Below, piece after piece: positions 53,309 through 62,109 of a stretch of 64,000 nucleotides of DNA. Both the position numbers and the translations under genes were made by a program. The stretch is from contig NZ_LT634361.1 in the NCBI RefSeq assembly GCF_900119795.1, positions 1,240,001 through 1,304,000 of the forward strand, written 5' to 3'. The notes under the pieces are model-generated. The model saw only the letters and a list, made by a program, of their open reading frames with translations, was not told the DNA's origin and made no database searches. Origin of the DNA: Tenacibaculum maritimum NCIMB 2154. GTDB taxonomy: Bacteria > Bacteroidota > Bacteroidia > Flavobacteriales > Flavobacteriaceae. The number at the start of each line of letters is the position of its first letter. The stretch's first letter is position 1.

Positions 53309-54670
53309 ATGTCACTATCGAAATTTGAATCAATGTTAAAAACAAATAATGTATATTTCTTCGATTCTGTGGAATTCGAAGAAATTATTCAGCATTATTT
53401 AGATTCAGGAAAGCATTCATTAGCAAAAAAAGCTGTAAAATTAGGATTAGAGCAGCACCCATCTTCTATAATTTTGAAGTTATTAAAGGTAGAATTACTA
53501 GTTTTTGAAGATAAATTAGAGAAAGCTGTAAAATGGCTATCCGAGGTAGAAGCAGTTGAACCGCATAATGAAGAGGTATTCATTCAAAAAGCAATTATTC
53601 TTTCGAAAAGAGGAAAGCACAAAAAGGCAGTAAGCATACTAAAAAAAGGGTTAGAGTATTCAAATGAACCTGCTGATATATGGTCTATCATGGGAATGGA
53701 GTATTTGTATCTAGATGATTTTGAACATGCAAGACGGAGTTTTGAAAAATGTGTAGCTTTAGACTTTGAGGATTATTCGTCACTATACAATGTAGTATAT
53801 TGTTTTGATATGAATAATCAGCATCAAGAAGCTGCTACTTTCTTAAAAGAATATATTGATAAAAACCCTTATAGTGAAGTTGCATGGCATCAATTAGGAA
53901 GACAATATTTTGTGTTAAATAATTTTGAAGAAGCTTTAAAAGCTTTTGATTATGCTGTAGTAATAGATGAAAGTTTTATTGGTGGTTACTTAGAAAAAGC
54001 AAAAACACTTGAAAAATTAGATCGCTATGAAGAAGCTATAGAAAATTATATCATTACAACGGAGCTAGATGATCCTATGGCTTTCGCTTATATAAGAATA
54101 GGTAAATGCTTTGAGAAATTGAAAGACGCAGATACGGCTGTAAAATACTATAAGAAAGCAGTACATGAAGATCCGTTATTGGAAAAAGGTTGGGTTTTAT
54201 TGGCCAATCTATATTACCGAGAGAAAGATTACCAAAAAGCGGTTTATTATATAGGAAAGGCACTTCAAATAGATGATACTAAGGCTTCGTACTGGCGTAA
54301 ATATGCTGATATAAATTTAAAACTAGATTTTTATGAAGAAGCCATAAAAGCCTTTTATAAATGTATTCAATTAGATGATTTTGCTATTGAGATATATATA
54401 GGATTGGCTGATGTGCTACAATTTTTGGGAGATTTTAATGATGCTTTAAAAGTTTTAATAAAGGCTAAAAGAAGGTATGAAAACTTTGCTGAAATAGAAT
54501 ATCGTTTATCTGGGCTATTTATGATATTAGATGAAGAAGCGTATAGTTTAACTCATTTAAAAAATGGATTGGCAATCGATTTTGAATCTCATAGCATTAT
54601 AAAAGAGTTATATCCAACCGTGTTTGAAAAAGAAAATGTTAAAAAGATAATATCGGAATATAAGGTTTAG
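53309..54670 (+). CDS. Tetratricopeptide repeat protein
   Basis: This 453-residue protein is built almost wholly of TPR helices (about ten repeats, for example AWHQLGRQYFVLNNFEEALK and GWVLLANLYYREKDYQKAV). There is no signal peptide or membrane segment, so it is probably cytoplasmic. TPRs mediate protein binding and the partner is unknown. It has its own terminator. The 299 bases upstream hold no gene or clear -7 box that I can see. Confidence 0.88.
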   Translation: MSLSKFESMLKTNNVYFFDSVEFEEIIQHYLDSGKHSLAKKAVKLGLEQHPSSIILKLLKVELLVFEDKLEKAVKWLSEVEAVEPHNEEVFIQKAIILSKRGKHKKAVSILKKGLEYSNEPADIWSIMGMEYLYLDDFEHARRSFEKCVALDFEDYSSLYNVVYCFDMNNQHQEAATFLKEYIDKNPYSEVAWHQLGRQYFVLNNFEEALKAFDYAVVIDESFIGGYLEKAKTLEKLDRYEEAIENYIITTELDDPMAFAYIRIGKCFEKLKDADTAVKYYKKAVHEDPLLEKGWVLLANLYYREKDYQKAVYYIGKALQIDDTKASYWRKYADINLKLDFYEEAIKAFYKCIQLDDFAIEIYIGLADVLQFLGDFNDALKVLIKAKRRYENFAEIEYRLSGLFMILDEEAYSLTHLKNGLAIDFESHSIIKELYPTVFEKENVKKIISEYKV

Positions 54671-54694
54671 AATAAAACTGTACTGATGAATATG

Positions 54695-54729
54695 CACCCT
54701 TTTTATCAAAAGTAAAAAGGGTGTTTTTT
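54695..54729 (+). terminator. Intrinsic terminator after the TPR gene
   Basis: CACCCTTTTT (54695-54704) pairs with AAAAAGGGTG (54714-54723), followed by TTTTTT. Confidence 0.88.
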
Positions 54730-54772
54730 GTTTTTTAAGAGGGAGATATGGTTATAAAATGATCTTGAAAAC

Positions 54773-54786
54773 CGAAAACGTTTTCG
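54773..54786. promoter_or_regulatory. 14-bp palindrome upstream of pfkA, candidate LacI-type operator
   Basis: CGAAAACGTTTTCG is a perfect palindrome with a central CG, as in many LacI/GalR-family operators. It lies 6 bases upstream of the -33 box of the pfkA promoter. No LacI-family gene is in the window. Confidence 0.5.
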
Positions 54787-54792
54787 CATATT

Positions 54793-54826
54793 TTTGTTAG
54801 ATAAGCAGTATATTTAGGTAAATTTG
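54793..54826 (+). promoter_or_regulatory. Promoter of pfkA
   Basis: TTTG (54793-54796), 22 bases, then TAAATTTG (54819-54826) fit the -33 and -7 boxes. This excludes the TTG at 54824 as start and supports ATG at 54839. Confidence 0.7.
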
Positions 54827-54838
54827 AGACTCAGAATT

Positions 54839-55822
54839 ATGAAAGAAATAAAAAAAATAGGAGTTATGACTTCCGGAGGAGATTCTCCAGGAATGAATGC
54901 TGCAATTAGATCAGTAGTACGTACATGTGCGTATCACAGTATTAAATGTACAGGAATTTACAGAGGTTATCAAGGAATGATCGAAGGCGATTTCAAAGAT
55001 CTAGATGCAAGAAGTGTAAAAGGAATTATTAATAAAGGAGGTACCGTTTTAAAATCAGCTAGGTCTAAAGATTTTATGACGGTAGCAGGAAGACAAAAAG
55101 CGTATGAGCAATTAAAGAAAAATGAGATTGATGCTTTAGTCGTCATAGGAGGAGATGGAACCTTTACAGGAGCTTTGATTTTTAATAAAGAATTTGATTT
55201 TCCAGTGATAGGGATTCCAGGAACAATAGATAATGATATTTATGGAACAACGCATACTTTAGGTTATGATACTACTTTGAATACTGTGGTAGATGTAATT
55301 GATAAGATTAGAGATACAGCAAGTTCACATAATCGGTTGTTTTTTGTAGAGGTTATGGGAAGAGATGTAGGGCATATAGCGTTAAATGTAGGAGTAGGAG
55401 CTGGAGCGGAAGAGATACTTATTCCGGAAGAAGATTTAGGGCTAGATCGACTATTAGAGTCTTTAAAAAGAAGTAAAGAGTCAGGAAAATCGTCAAGTAT
55501 TGTAGTTGTAGCAGAAGGGGATAAAATAGGAAAGAATGTATTTGAACTGAAAGATTATGTAGAAGAGCATCTTCCTGAATATGAAGTTAGGGTTTCTGTA
55601 TTGGGACATATGCAAAGGGGAGGAGCACCTTCATGTTTTGATAGAGTACTCGCTAGTAGAATGGGGGTAAAAGCTGTGGAAAGTTTGTTAGAAGGAAAGT
55701 CAAATTACATGGTAGGTTTAATGCATGATAAAATGACCTTGACACCTTTGAAAAAAGCAATTAAAGGGCAGTCTAAAATAGATAAAGAGTTAATTAGAGT
55801 TTCGGATATAGTAACGATATAG
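54839..55822 (+). CDS. pfkA: ATP-dependent 6-phosphofructokinase
   Basis: This 327-residue glycolytic enzyme phosphorylates fructose-6-phosphate. GVMTSGGDSPGMNAAIRS, the GGDGTFTGA loop (Gly rather than the Asp of PPi-dependent forms) and GIPGTIDNDIYGT mark the ATP type. The start at 54839 follows from the promoter position. It is followed by gap and mgsA on the same strand, so glycolytic steps and the methylglyoxal bypass are grouped. The gap gene has its own promoter 333 bases on. Confidence 0.95.
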   Translation: MKEIKKIGVMTSGGDSPGMNAAIRSVVRTCAYHSIKCTGIYRGYQGMIEGDFKDLDARSVKGIINKGGTVLKSARSKDFMTVAGRQKAYEQLKKNEIDALVVIGGDGTFTGALIFNKEFDFPVIGIPGTIDNDIYGTTHTLGYDTTLNTVVDVIDKIRDTASSHNRLFFVEVMGRDVGHIALNVGVGAGAEEILIPEEDLGLDRLLESLKRSKESGKSSSIVVVAEGDKIGKNVFELKDYVEEHLPEYEVRVSVLGHMQRGGAPSCFDRVLASRMGVKAVESLLEGKSNYMVGLMHDKMTLTPLKKAIKGQSKIDKELIRVSDIVTI

Positions 55823-56154
55823 TACTAATGGAAGTGTTTTAATGGTTTTAGTAGCTTCTGATATATATTATATGTTCAGTTTAGCTTGAATGCAAACATT
55901 GTTTCCATAAAAAAAATGCTGAAGTATTTTTGGTCAAAAATGAAGAGAATCTTCTACAAAAAATATTGATTTAAAGGAATGTTTAACTAGGGGTAAAGTG
56001 TAGAAGTAGTAAGTAAAATAAACATTGATAGATTTTAAAATCTACCAATTCTTTTGTACTTATATACCCTATATTTGTAATATTATAACGTGTGAATAGT
56101 GTTGTAATTTTTTTTAGGAAATTACGACTTTAGATAAGATAAAAATTATAGAAA
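55823..56154 (+). promoter_or_regulatory. Intergenic region before gap, with inverted repeat and promoter
   Basis: TAGATTTT/AAAATCTA (56029-56044) is a perfect 16-bp palindrome, extended with one mismatch to 26 bp (56024-56049, ATTGA..CCAAT). TATATTTG at 56070-56077 is a -7 box, giving a leader of about 70 bases. The inverted repeat may be an operator or a terminator for pfkA; no long T-run follows. The rest (55823-56020) holds nothing I recognise. Confidence 0.5.
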
Positions 56155-57147
56155 ATGATAAAAATAGGAATTAACGGATTTGGTAGAATTGGACGTTTGG
56201 CTTTTCGATCAGCGATTCGTAGAGAAAATATAGAAATAGTAGGAATAAATGATTTATTAGATGTTGATTATTTAGCATACTTGTTAAAATATGATTCTGT
56301 TCATGGTCGTTTTGATGGAGAGGTAGCTGTAGTGAATGGAAACTTGGTGGTAAATGGAAAAACGATCAGAGTTAGTGCAGATAAGAACCCAGAAAATTTA
56401 AAATGGGATGAGATCGGAGCAGAGTATATTATTGAATCTACAGGCTTTTTTACAACAAAAGAAAAAGCAGCACTCCATTTAAAAGGAGGGGCTAAAAAAG
56501 TAATTATTTCAGCTCCGTCTAAAGATGCTAATATGTATGTGATGGGGGTAAATCATCATGAGATAACCAAAGAAGAGTTAATTATTTCTAATGCTTCTTG
56601 CACCACGAATTGTTTGGCTCCTTTGGTAAAAGTGATTCATGATAATTTTGGATTAACAGAAGGGCTAATGACTACGGTGCATGCTGCAACTTCTACTCAG
56701 AGTACAGTAGATGGTCCTAATAAAAAATGGCGTAGAGGGCGTTCGGTTGTGAATAATATTATACCAACTTCAACAGGGGCAGCAGCAGCAGTGACTAAAG
56801 TGATACCAGAGATGGTAGGGAAGTTGACAGGAATGGCTGTAAGAGTTCCTGTGGCAGATGTGTCTTTAGTTGATTTAACTTTCAAAACAGCGAAAAAAAC
56901 TTCCTTAAAGGAGATTATGGCAGTTTTAAAAAAGGCTTCTGAAACGGATTTTAGAGGGATTATAGGTTATACGGAAGATGAGGTGGTTTCTCAAGATTTT
57001 GTATCAGAAACAAGAACATCTGTCATAGATGCAGAAGCTAGTTTAGAGTTGAATGAACATTTCTTTAAAGTAATTTCTTGGTATGATAATGAATTTGGTT
57101 ATGCAACGAAAATAGTAGATCTATTGGAGTATTCAGCATCATTATAA
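56155..57147 (+). CDS. gap: Glyceraldehyde-3-phosphate dehydrogenase
   Basis: This 330-residue enzyme has the NAD-binding [14 protein letters not shown] at the start, the catalytic [13 protein letters not shown] (Cys) and later [12 protein letters not shown]. It catalyses the oxidising step of glycolysis. It lies between pfkA and mgsA. A promoter is visible 78 bases upstream. Confidence 0.96.
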   Translation: MIKIGINGFGRIGRLAFRSAIRRENIEIVGINDLLDVDYLAYLLKYDSVHGRFDGEVAVVNGNLVVNGKTIRVSADKNPENLKWDEIGAEYIIESTGFFTTKEKAALHLKGGAKKVIISAPSKDANMYVMGVNHHEITKEELIISNASCTTNCLAPLVKVIHDNFGLTEGLMTTVHAATSTQSTVDGPNKKWRRGRSVVNNIIPTSTGAAAAVTKVIPEMVGKLTGMAVRVPVADVSLVDLTFKTAKKTSLKEIMAVLKKASETDFRGIIGYTEDEVVSQDFVSETRTSVIDAEASLELNEHFFKVISWYDNEFGYATKIVDLLEYSASL

Positions 57148-57180
57148 TAAGTAGTAGTACATTAAATAGAAAAATAGGAT

Positions 57181-57546
57181 ATGATGGAGATAGCAATTAT
57201 TGCGCATGATGGGAAGAAGGCAGAAATGATACAGTTTTTAAACAAACATAAAGCAATTTTGCATCAAAAAGATATCCGGTTAATAGCTACGGGAACAACA
57301 GGAACTAAGGCAGAGAGAGCAGGATTTAAGGTAACCAAATTTTTATCAGGTCCATTTGGTGGAGATGCGCAGATTGCAAGTAGAGTAGCAGAGGGTATGT
57401 GTAATATGGTATTGTTTTTTAGAGACCCACATGAAAAACATCCGCATGAGCCAGATATAACCATGTTATTACGCTTATGTGATGTGCATGATATTCCGTT
57501 AGCTACAAATCCTGCGACGGCAGAATTATTAATGAAAGCTTTGTAA
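57181..57546 (+). CDS. mgsA: Methylglyoxal synthase
   Basis: This 121-residue enzyme converts dihydroxyacetone phosphate to methylglyoxal, bypassing gap. Visible motifs are IAHDGKKAEM, ATGTTGTKAE, SGPFGGDAQIASRV, and FRDPHEKHPHEPDI with the catalytic Asp and His region. It follows gap by 33 bases and ends at a terminator. Start could be ATG at 57181 or 57184. Confidence 0.94.
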   Translation: MMEIAIIAHDGKKAEMIQFLNKHKAILHQKDIRLIATGTTGTKAERAGFKVTKFLSGPFGGDAQIASRVAEGMCNMVLFFRDPHEKHPHEPDITMLLRLCDVHDIPLATNPATAELLMKAL

Positions 57547-57590
57547 AATAAAAGGAGGGAGTAAACTAAATTACTCCCTCCTTTTATTTT
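57545..57590. terminator. Strong terminator between mgsA and ridA
   Basis: A perfect 20-bp stem (57545-57564 with 57571-57590) with a 6-base loop overlaps the mgsA stop codon. A- and T-runs on both sides suit both convergent genes. Confidence 0.9.
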
Positions 57591-57604
57591 ATGCTAATAA
57601 TTAG

Positions 57605-57985
57605 CTACTTAATAGCAATCATACTGATTTCTACATTTACGAACTTTGGTAGATTGGCTACTTCTACGGTTTCTCGTGCAGGAGCAGTATCTTCATTAAA
57701 GTATTTAGCATACACTTCATTAATTTTTGAGAAGTTGTTCATGTCAGAAATAAAAATAGAAGTTTTTACTACATTTTCAAAAGTCATTTCTGCAGCGGCT
57801 AAAACTTCTTTCATGTTTTCCATAACTTGTTTTGTTTCTGATTCTATGGAGTCAGAAACCAATTCACCAGTTGCTGGGTTTATAGGAATTTGACCAGAAG
57901 TGTATAACGTATTGCCACTTAATATGGCCTGATTATAAGGTCCTATAGGAGCAGGTGCTTTAGAAGTTGTGATTATTTTTTTCAT
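57605..57985 (-). CDS. ridA: RidA family protein
   Basis: This 126-residue protein has APAPIGPYNQAILSGNTLYTSG and the late PARETVEVANLPKFVNVEIS with the conserved Arg. RidA hydrolyses reactive enamine/imine products of PLP enzymes such as serine dehydratase. It converges on mgsA and is separate from lptD by 65 bases. Confidence 0.94.
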   Translation of the reverse strand: MKKIITTSKAPAPIGPYNQAILSGNTLYTSGQIPINPATGELVSDSIESETKQVMENMKEVLAAAEMTFENVVKTSIFISDMNNFSKINEVYAKYFNEDTAPARETVEVANLPKFVNVEISMIAIK

Positions 57986-58049
57986 GTTGTTTGTGTTTTA
58001 TTACAGTCGTTTTAATTTATAAATAGTGTAAAATCTAAAAGTCAGTATT

Positions 58050-60785
58050 TTAAAAAAGCCTTCTATCTGGCGGTTTGTTTTTATCCCATTTTAGATCGCT
58101 TAATACAGAAGCTTTTACCCCAATAAAGAAATAGTAAGAAGAATTTGTTCCAAAAGGAGTCCAGTTAAAATTAAAGCGCCAGCTATCCAAGTCTCTAGAA
58201 AAATTCAATCGAGTGTAGGTAAATGCGTTTCTTTTAATGTCATATCCAGAAGAAAAACCAACCTTCCATTTAGGCGATAATTCAATATCTCCACTAAACA
58301 TTAGAGAATTGTTGCTGATATCGCTAGTTACACCATTGCTGGCATAGTTCATAGCATATACTAAGTTAAGTGTCCAAGGTATTTTTGCTTTATATAACGC
58401 TGCTTTTTTTGTTTCCCTTTCATTATTATTTTGATTATTACTAGAATTATTAGCAAAACCATTACTTGTTTTCATGTTTTCGCCAAAAACATCAGGAGTA
58501 TTTTGTGCGCCATTTCCTTGGCTATTTTGCTTAGGATCATTATCTTTTTCAAAATCTTTGCTTGATATTGAGTAATTCGCAGTAACCCTTACATTAGTCA
58601 CTCTAAAAAGACTACCATTAAATTTATTAATCCGAATCCCTTTGCTATTTACTTGGTATGGATCTAAGGTAGCATTAGCATTTAGTGCTAATTTGTCTTT
58701 AAATAAACGAGTTCCAGCAGAAGCAGATACAGGTGACCAGCGCAAGCTATCTGCTGCAATATTATACCTAGCACTAAAGTTCAAATTGTTTAAGAGCGTA
58801 ATCTTTTGATCTTCTTTATCACTATTAGGGTCTTTAGTAGCAACTTTAGCTTCTAGTACGTTGTTTAGCGTAATACCGATAGCGTTAGAAACACCACTTC
58901 CTGGTTGTCCATAAATTCCATTTTCAAAAGGGGAGTATGTTAAAAGGTCGTTAGGATTTGCACTTTGTTGTACTTGTAAATTATGATCAGCAGCAAAATC
59001 AGGCCTATATCCATAAGAAATAGAAGGTCTAAAAGTATGCCTAATAGCTTTTAACCGTCCTTTTTTAAAATTAAATGTACCATAAATATTAGTAGATAAA
59101 GAAACACCTAAATTATATTCGTTAAAACGATTAAATCCACTAATAATATCATTTACAGGGGCTCCCAGTCCTAAATCTCTATTTTTATTAGGAATATTCG
59201 GGTCATAGCGTTTGTTAATTCTATCAAAATACCAAACATCTTTATAATTAGCACTAGGAGATAAGGTAAAGTATTTCGCAACTTTTAAGTTCGTGTTTGT
59301 GCTTAAATTATGTTGTACTCCCGTTTTTGCTGTTCGAAACATTTCGGATGTAAAAAATAGGTTATCAGGAACATTGATTCTATATTCTCCTTGCATACTA
59401 TAGGTAACCCCTAATTTTTGAATAGGGTTCTTTTTTACCCCCCCCTTTCCTGCAAAAGGGTAAAGACGTTCCATATTTAATTGTAAAGAAGGAAGGGTCA
59501 TCGTAACAATTTGCGTATTCGTATTTTGAGAATGCGTAGCATTTAAGCTCATGTTAAAAGGAGTTCCTACAAAATTTTTATAATAAGAAATAGAGGAATT
59601 TAAAGTATTCGTTAAAAATTGAGAATTGTTAAACTCATTTAATGATTGCCTGTAATATTTACTACTTCCTAAGTTTACAGAAGCAGAAAATCGTGAATTA
59701 GGACTTGATTTAGTATCTTGGCTATGGCTCCAAGTAATGTTAAAATTACTTCTTTTGTCATAGTTACTTAATCCTCTAATTCCTTGAATAATATTTTCAA
59801 ATCGAAAACTAAAATTACCATTAAAACGATACCTAACATTATAATTAGAGTCTGTACGTAATCCCCAGCTACCATTTGTATATAAATCTCCTAATATAGT
59901 TAAATCAACGTAATCATTGATTGAAAAATAATATCCCCCATTTTGTAAGAAGAACCCTTGTCGATCATTTTCACCCCAAGAAGGAATGATAAAACCAGAG
60001 GTTTGTTTTTCAGTCAAAGGGAAATAGGCAAAAGGTAAAAAAACAGGTGTAGGTACATCAGCTAGTACCAAATTACTACCTCCTACAATGATCTTTTTAC
60101 CAGGAATAAGTTTGGCTTTGCTCGTAGCAATGTAATAATCAGGCTTTTTCTTCTTAGATGTCGTAAAACGTAGATTTCTCATGTAAATAGTAGAATCATT
60201 CACACGTTTTGTTTTTTCACCATATGTTATAATCCCACTTTGAACAGTCTTTACACCATATACTAAAGCGCGTCTTGTTTTAAAATTATACAAAATAGAG
60301 TCTTGCTCAGATTCTTGACTTCCTTGTTTAAAAACAGGTCGTTGCTTATAGCCAAGACTATCTTTAATCCCTTTGGCTAATACAGTATTATTCTTATAAT
60401 CAATAATAATAATACCAGCCTTTAAATTGATATCAGTATAAGTAACCCTAGCATTATTGTAGAGAGTAATTGTTTTTTCTTTAGCATTCTGAAGTGTATA
60501 ATCTTGGGCATCATGACTAATAATACCGTCGATAGCTTCTTTAGGCTTAATAGAATCAATGCTCACAGCAGTGGTGTCTTTAGTTTTTAAAAGGGAAGTC
60601 TTTTTTTCAGTATGAATGATACTGTCTATTTTATTTACCTTTTGAAAAGGGATAGGTTTCTTTTTTAGCTCTTGAGAATAACTTTGCTTGCTATAAAAAA
60701 AACTAAAAAATAAAAGTATGTATGATAGATTTGTTTGCAATGCTTTAAATGCTATTTTTGTACGATGAGTAAAAGTATGGCTCAA
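58050..60785 (-). CDS. lptD: Bacteroidetes-type LPS assembly outer-membrane protein LptD
   Basis: This protein of about 911 residues has an export segment (SYILLFFSFFYSKQSYSQ), an OstA-like periplasmic beta region (about 90-260, with NARVTYTDINLKAGIIIIDY) and a large C-terminal barrel (YFPLTEKQTSGFIIPSWG, then many aromatic beta strands). It inserts lipopolysaccharide in the outer membrane. No ATG precedes the signal peptide in frame; TTG at 60785 is used here, and a second TTG 15 codons on (MQTNLSYILL) would give a shorter signal peptide. The start is therefore uncertain. kdsB in this window supplies KDO for the same pathway. Confidence 0.9.
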   Translation of the reverse strand: MSHTFTHRTKIAFKALQTNLSYILLFFSFFYSKQSYSQELKKKPIPFQKVNKIDSIIHTEKKTSLLKTKDTTAVSIDSIKPKEAIDGIISHDAQDYTLQNAKEKTITLYNNARVTYTDINLKAGIIIIDYKNNTVLAKGIKDSLGYKQRPVFKQGSQESEQDSILYNFKTRRALVYGVKTVQSGIITYGEKTKRVNDSTIYMRNLRFTTSKKKKPDYYIATSKAKLIPGKKIIVGGSNLVLADVPTPVFLPFAYFPLTEKQTSGFIIPSWGENDRQGFFLQNGGYYFSINDYVDLTILGDLYTNGSWGLRTDSNYNVRYRFNGNFSFRFENIIQGIRGLSNYDKRSNFNITWSHSQDTKSSPNSRFSASVNLGSSKYYRQSLNEFNNSQFLTNTLNSSISYYKNFVGTPFNMSLNATHSQNTNTQIVTMTLPSLQLNMERLYPFAGKGGVKKNPIQKLGVTYSMQGEYRINVPDNLFFTSEMFRTAKTGVQHNLSTNTNLKVAKYFTLSPSANYKDVWYFDRINKRYDPNIPNKNRDLGLGAPVNDIISGFNRFNEYNLGVSLSTNIYGTFNFKKGRLKAIRHTFRPSISYGYRPDFAADHNLQVQQSANPNDLLTYSPFENGIYGQPGSGVSNAIGITLNNVLEAKVATKDPNSDKEDQKITLLNNLNFSARYNIAADSLRWSPVSASAGTRLFKDKLALNANATLDPYQVNSKGIRINKFNGSLFRVTNVRVTANYSISSKDFEKDNDPKQNSQGNGAQNTPDVFGENMKTSNGFANNSSNNQNNNERETKKAALYKAKIPWTLNLVYAMNYASNGVTSDISNNSLMFSGDIELSPKWKVGFSSGYDIKRNAFTYTRLNFSRDLDSWRFNFNWTPFGTNSSYYFFIGVKASVLSDLKWDKNKPPDRRLF
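60730..60760 (+). promoter_or_regulatory. Promoter of the amidase gene, inside the lptD 5' end
   Basis: TTTG (60730-60733), 19 bases, then TATTTTTG (60753-60760) fit the -33/-7 consensus closely. The transcript would start near 60766, inside the first lptD codons on the other strand. Confidence 0.7.
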
Positions 60786-60811
60786 TTATTGAAGCACCAA
60801 ATTTGAGAAGC

Positions 60812-60819
60812 CAAAAATA
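60812..60819 (-). promoter_or_regulatory. -7 box of lptD
   Basis: On the minus strand, TATTTTTG fits TAnnTTTG and lies 26 bases before the TTG start. Confidence 0.5.
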
Positions 60820-60833
60820 GTTAAATTTTATTG

Positions 60834-62039
60834 ATGCAATTTTTAAAACCTTACAAAATTTATACCGCAACGAAAATTTTGCGAATTTTCTTGTTCTCTT
60901 TCTTCTTTCTAGTAGAGCCTTTTTCTTTAGTAGCTCAGAAATATAAGGTGGTTTTAGATGCGGGGCATGGAGGCAGAGACCCTGGGAATTTAGGAAATGG
61001 TTTCAAAGAGAAAAAAATAGCATTGAAAGTTGTTTTGGCAATAGGAAAAGAATTACAGAAAAATAAAGATATAGAGGTTGTTTACACAAGAAAAAAAGAT
61101 GTTTTTGTGGAATTGCATAATAGGGCAAAGATAGCCAATAATAAAAAAGCAGATTTATTTGTATCAGTACATTGTGATTCACATGGTTCAGATGCTCATG
61201 GGGCAGGAACCTTTGTATTAGGTCTTAATGGAAATAGTGGTAATTTAGAAATTGCGAAAAGAGAAAATGCGGTAATTTTATTAGAGGACAATTACAAAAA
61301 AAATTATGATTATGACCCAAATTCTCCAGAGTCAGTAATTGGTCTATCTGTATTGCAAGAGGAAAATTTAGACAATAGTTTGGCTATTGCAGATTTAATT
61401 CAGTATAATTTTTCTAAAATTAAAAGATATGATAGAAAAGTAAAGCAAGCTAATTTTTTAGTATTAAGAGAAACGGTGATGCCAAGTGTGTTAATAGAAC
61501 TTGGTTTTTTAACGAATAAGGCAGAAGGGAAATTTTTAAATACAAAATCAGGGCAATTAAAAATGGCAAAATCAATAGCTATCGCTATTGAGAAATATAT
61601 CAAAAGGTTACGATTAAACACCGTTGTAAAACAGGTAGCTAAAACCAAAATTGTTAAGAAAGATAAGAAGGTTATTCCTAAAGTGATTAAAAAGAAGGAG
61701 GTGCATAAAAAACATACTTCTACTAAGAAAAAGGATCCAAAAGGAAGTATTATAAAAAGTAATTCAACGGTAAAAGAAAAGGGGCAAGTTATTTTTAAAG
61801 TTCAAATAGCAGCTTCAAGAAAAATTTTAACAAATAAGAATTTTAATTTTAAAGGGCTTACTAAGGTAGAAACAATGCGCATAGATGGGTATTATAAATA
61901 TTATTATGGAAGTACTGATAGTTATTTCTCTGTAAAACAAACACTTGCTAAGGTGAGAGGATTGGGACATAAAGGAGCTTTTATAGTAGCCTTTAAAAAC
62001 GATAAGAAAATTTCATTGAAAGAAGCTCGAAAAAAGTAG
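60834..62039 (+). CDS. N-acetylmuramoyl-L-alanine amidase with SPOR-like C-terminus
   Basis: This 401-residue exported enzyme has a signal peptide (ending FSLVAQ), an Amidase_3 domain (about 38-258, with DAGHGG, KEKKIAL, SVHCDSHG and the catalytic IELGFL), a lysine-rich linker and a SPOR-like peptidoglycan-binding end (about 325-395, VIFKVQIAASRK). It cuts peptide stems from glycan in cell division or wall turnover. I use ATG at 60834; a TTG lies just before it at 60831. Confidence 0.92.
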   Translation: MQFLKPYKIYTATKILRIFLFSFFFLVEPFSLVAQKYKVVLDAGHGGRDPGNLGNGFKEKKIALKVVLAIGKELQKNKDIEVVYTRKKDVFVELHNRAKIANNKKADLFVSVHCDSHGSDAHGAGTFVLGLNGNSGNLEIAKRENAVILLEDNYKKNYDYDPNSPESVIGLSVLQEENLDNSLAIADLIQYNFSKIKRYDRKVKQANFLVLRETVMPSVLIELGFLTNKAEGKFLNTKSGQLKMAKSIAIAIEKYIKRLRLNTVVKQVAKTKIVKKDKKVIPKVIKKKEVHKKHTSTKKKDPKGSIIKSNSTVKEKGQVIFKVQIAASRKILTNKNFNFKGLTKVETMRIDGYYKYYYGSTDSYFSVKQTLAKVRGLGHKGAFIVAFKNDKKISLKEARKK

Positions 62040-62109
62040 TAATTTAGATATATTCTAATCAATACTACGGAAAATAATTAGTAATATTGTTGTTGATAAA
62101 ATTGTATTT

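Noticed and set aside
54824..54838. TTG start for pfkA
   Set aside because: It lies inside the -7 box, so it would not be transcribed; the family also starts at the ATG at 54839.
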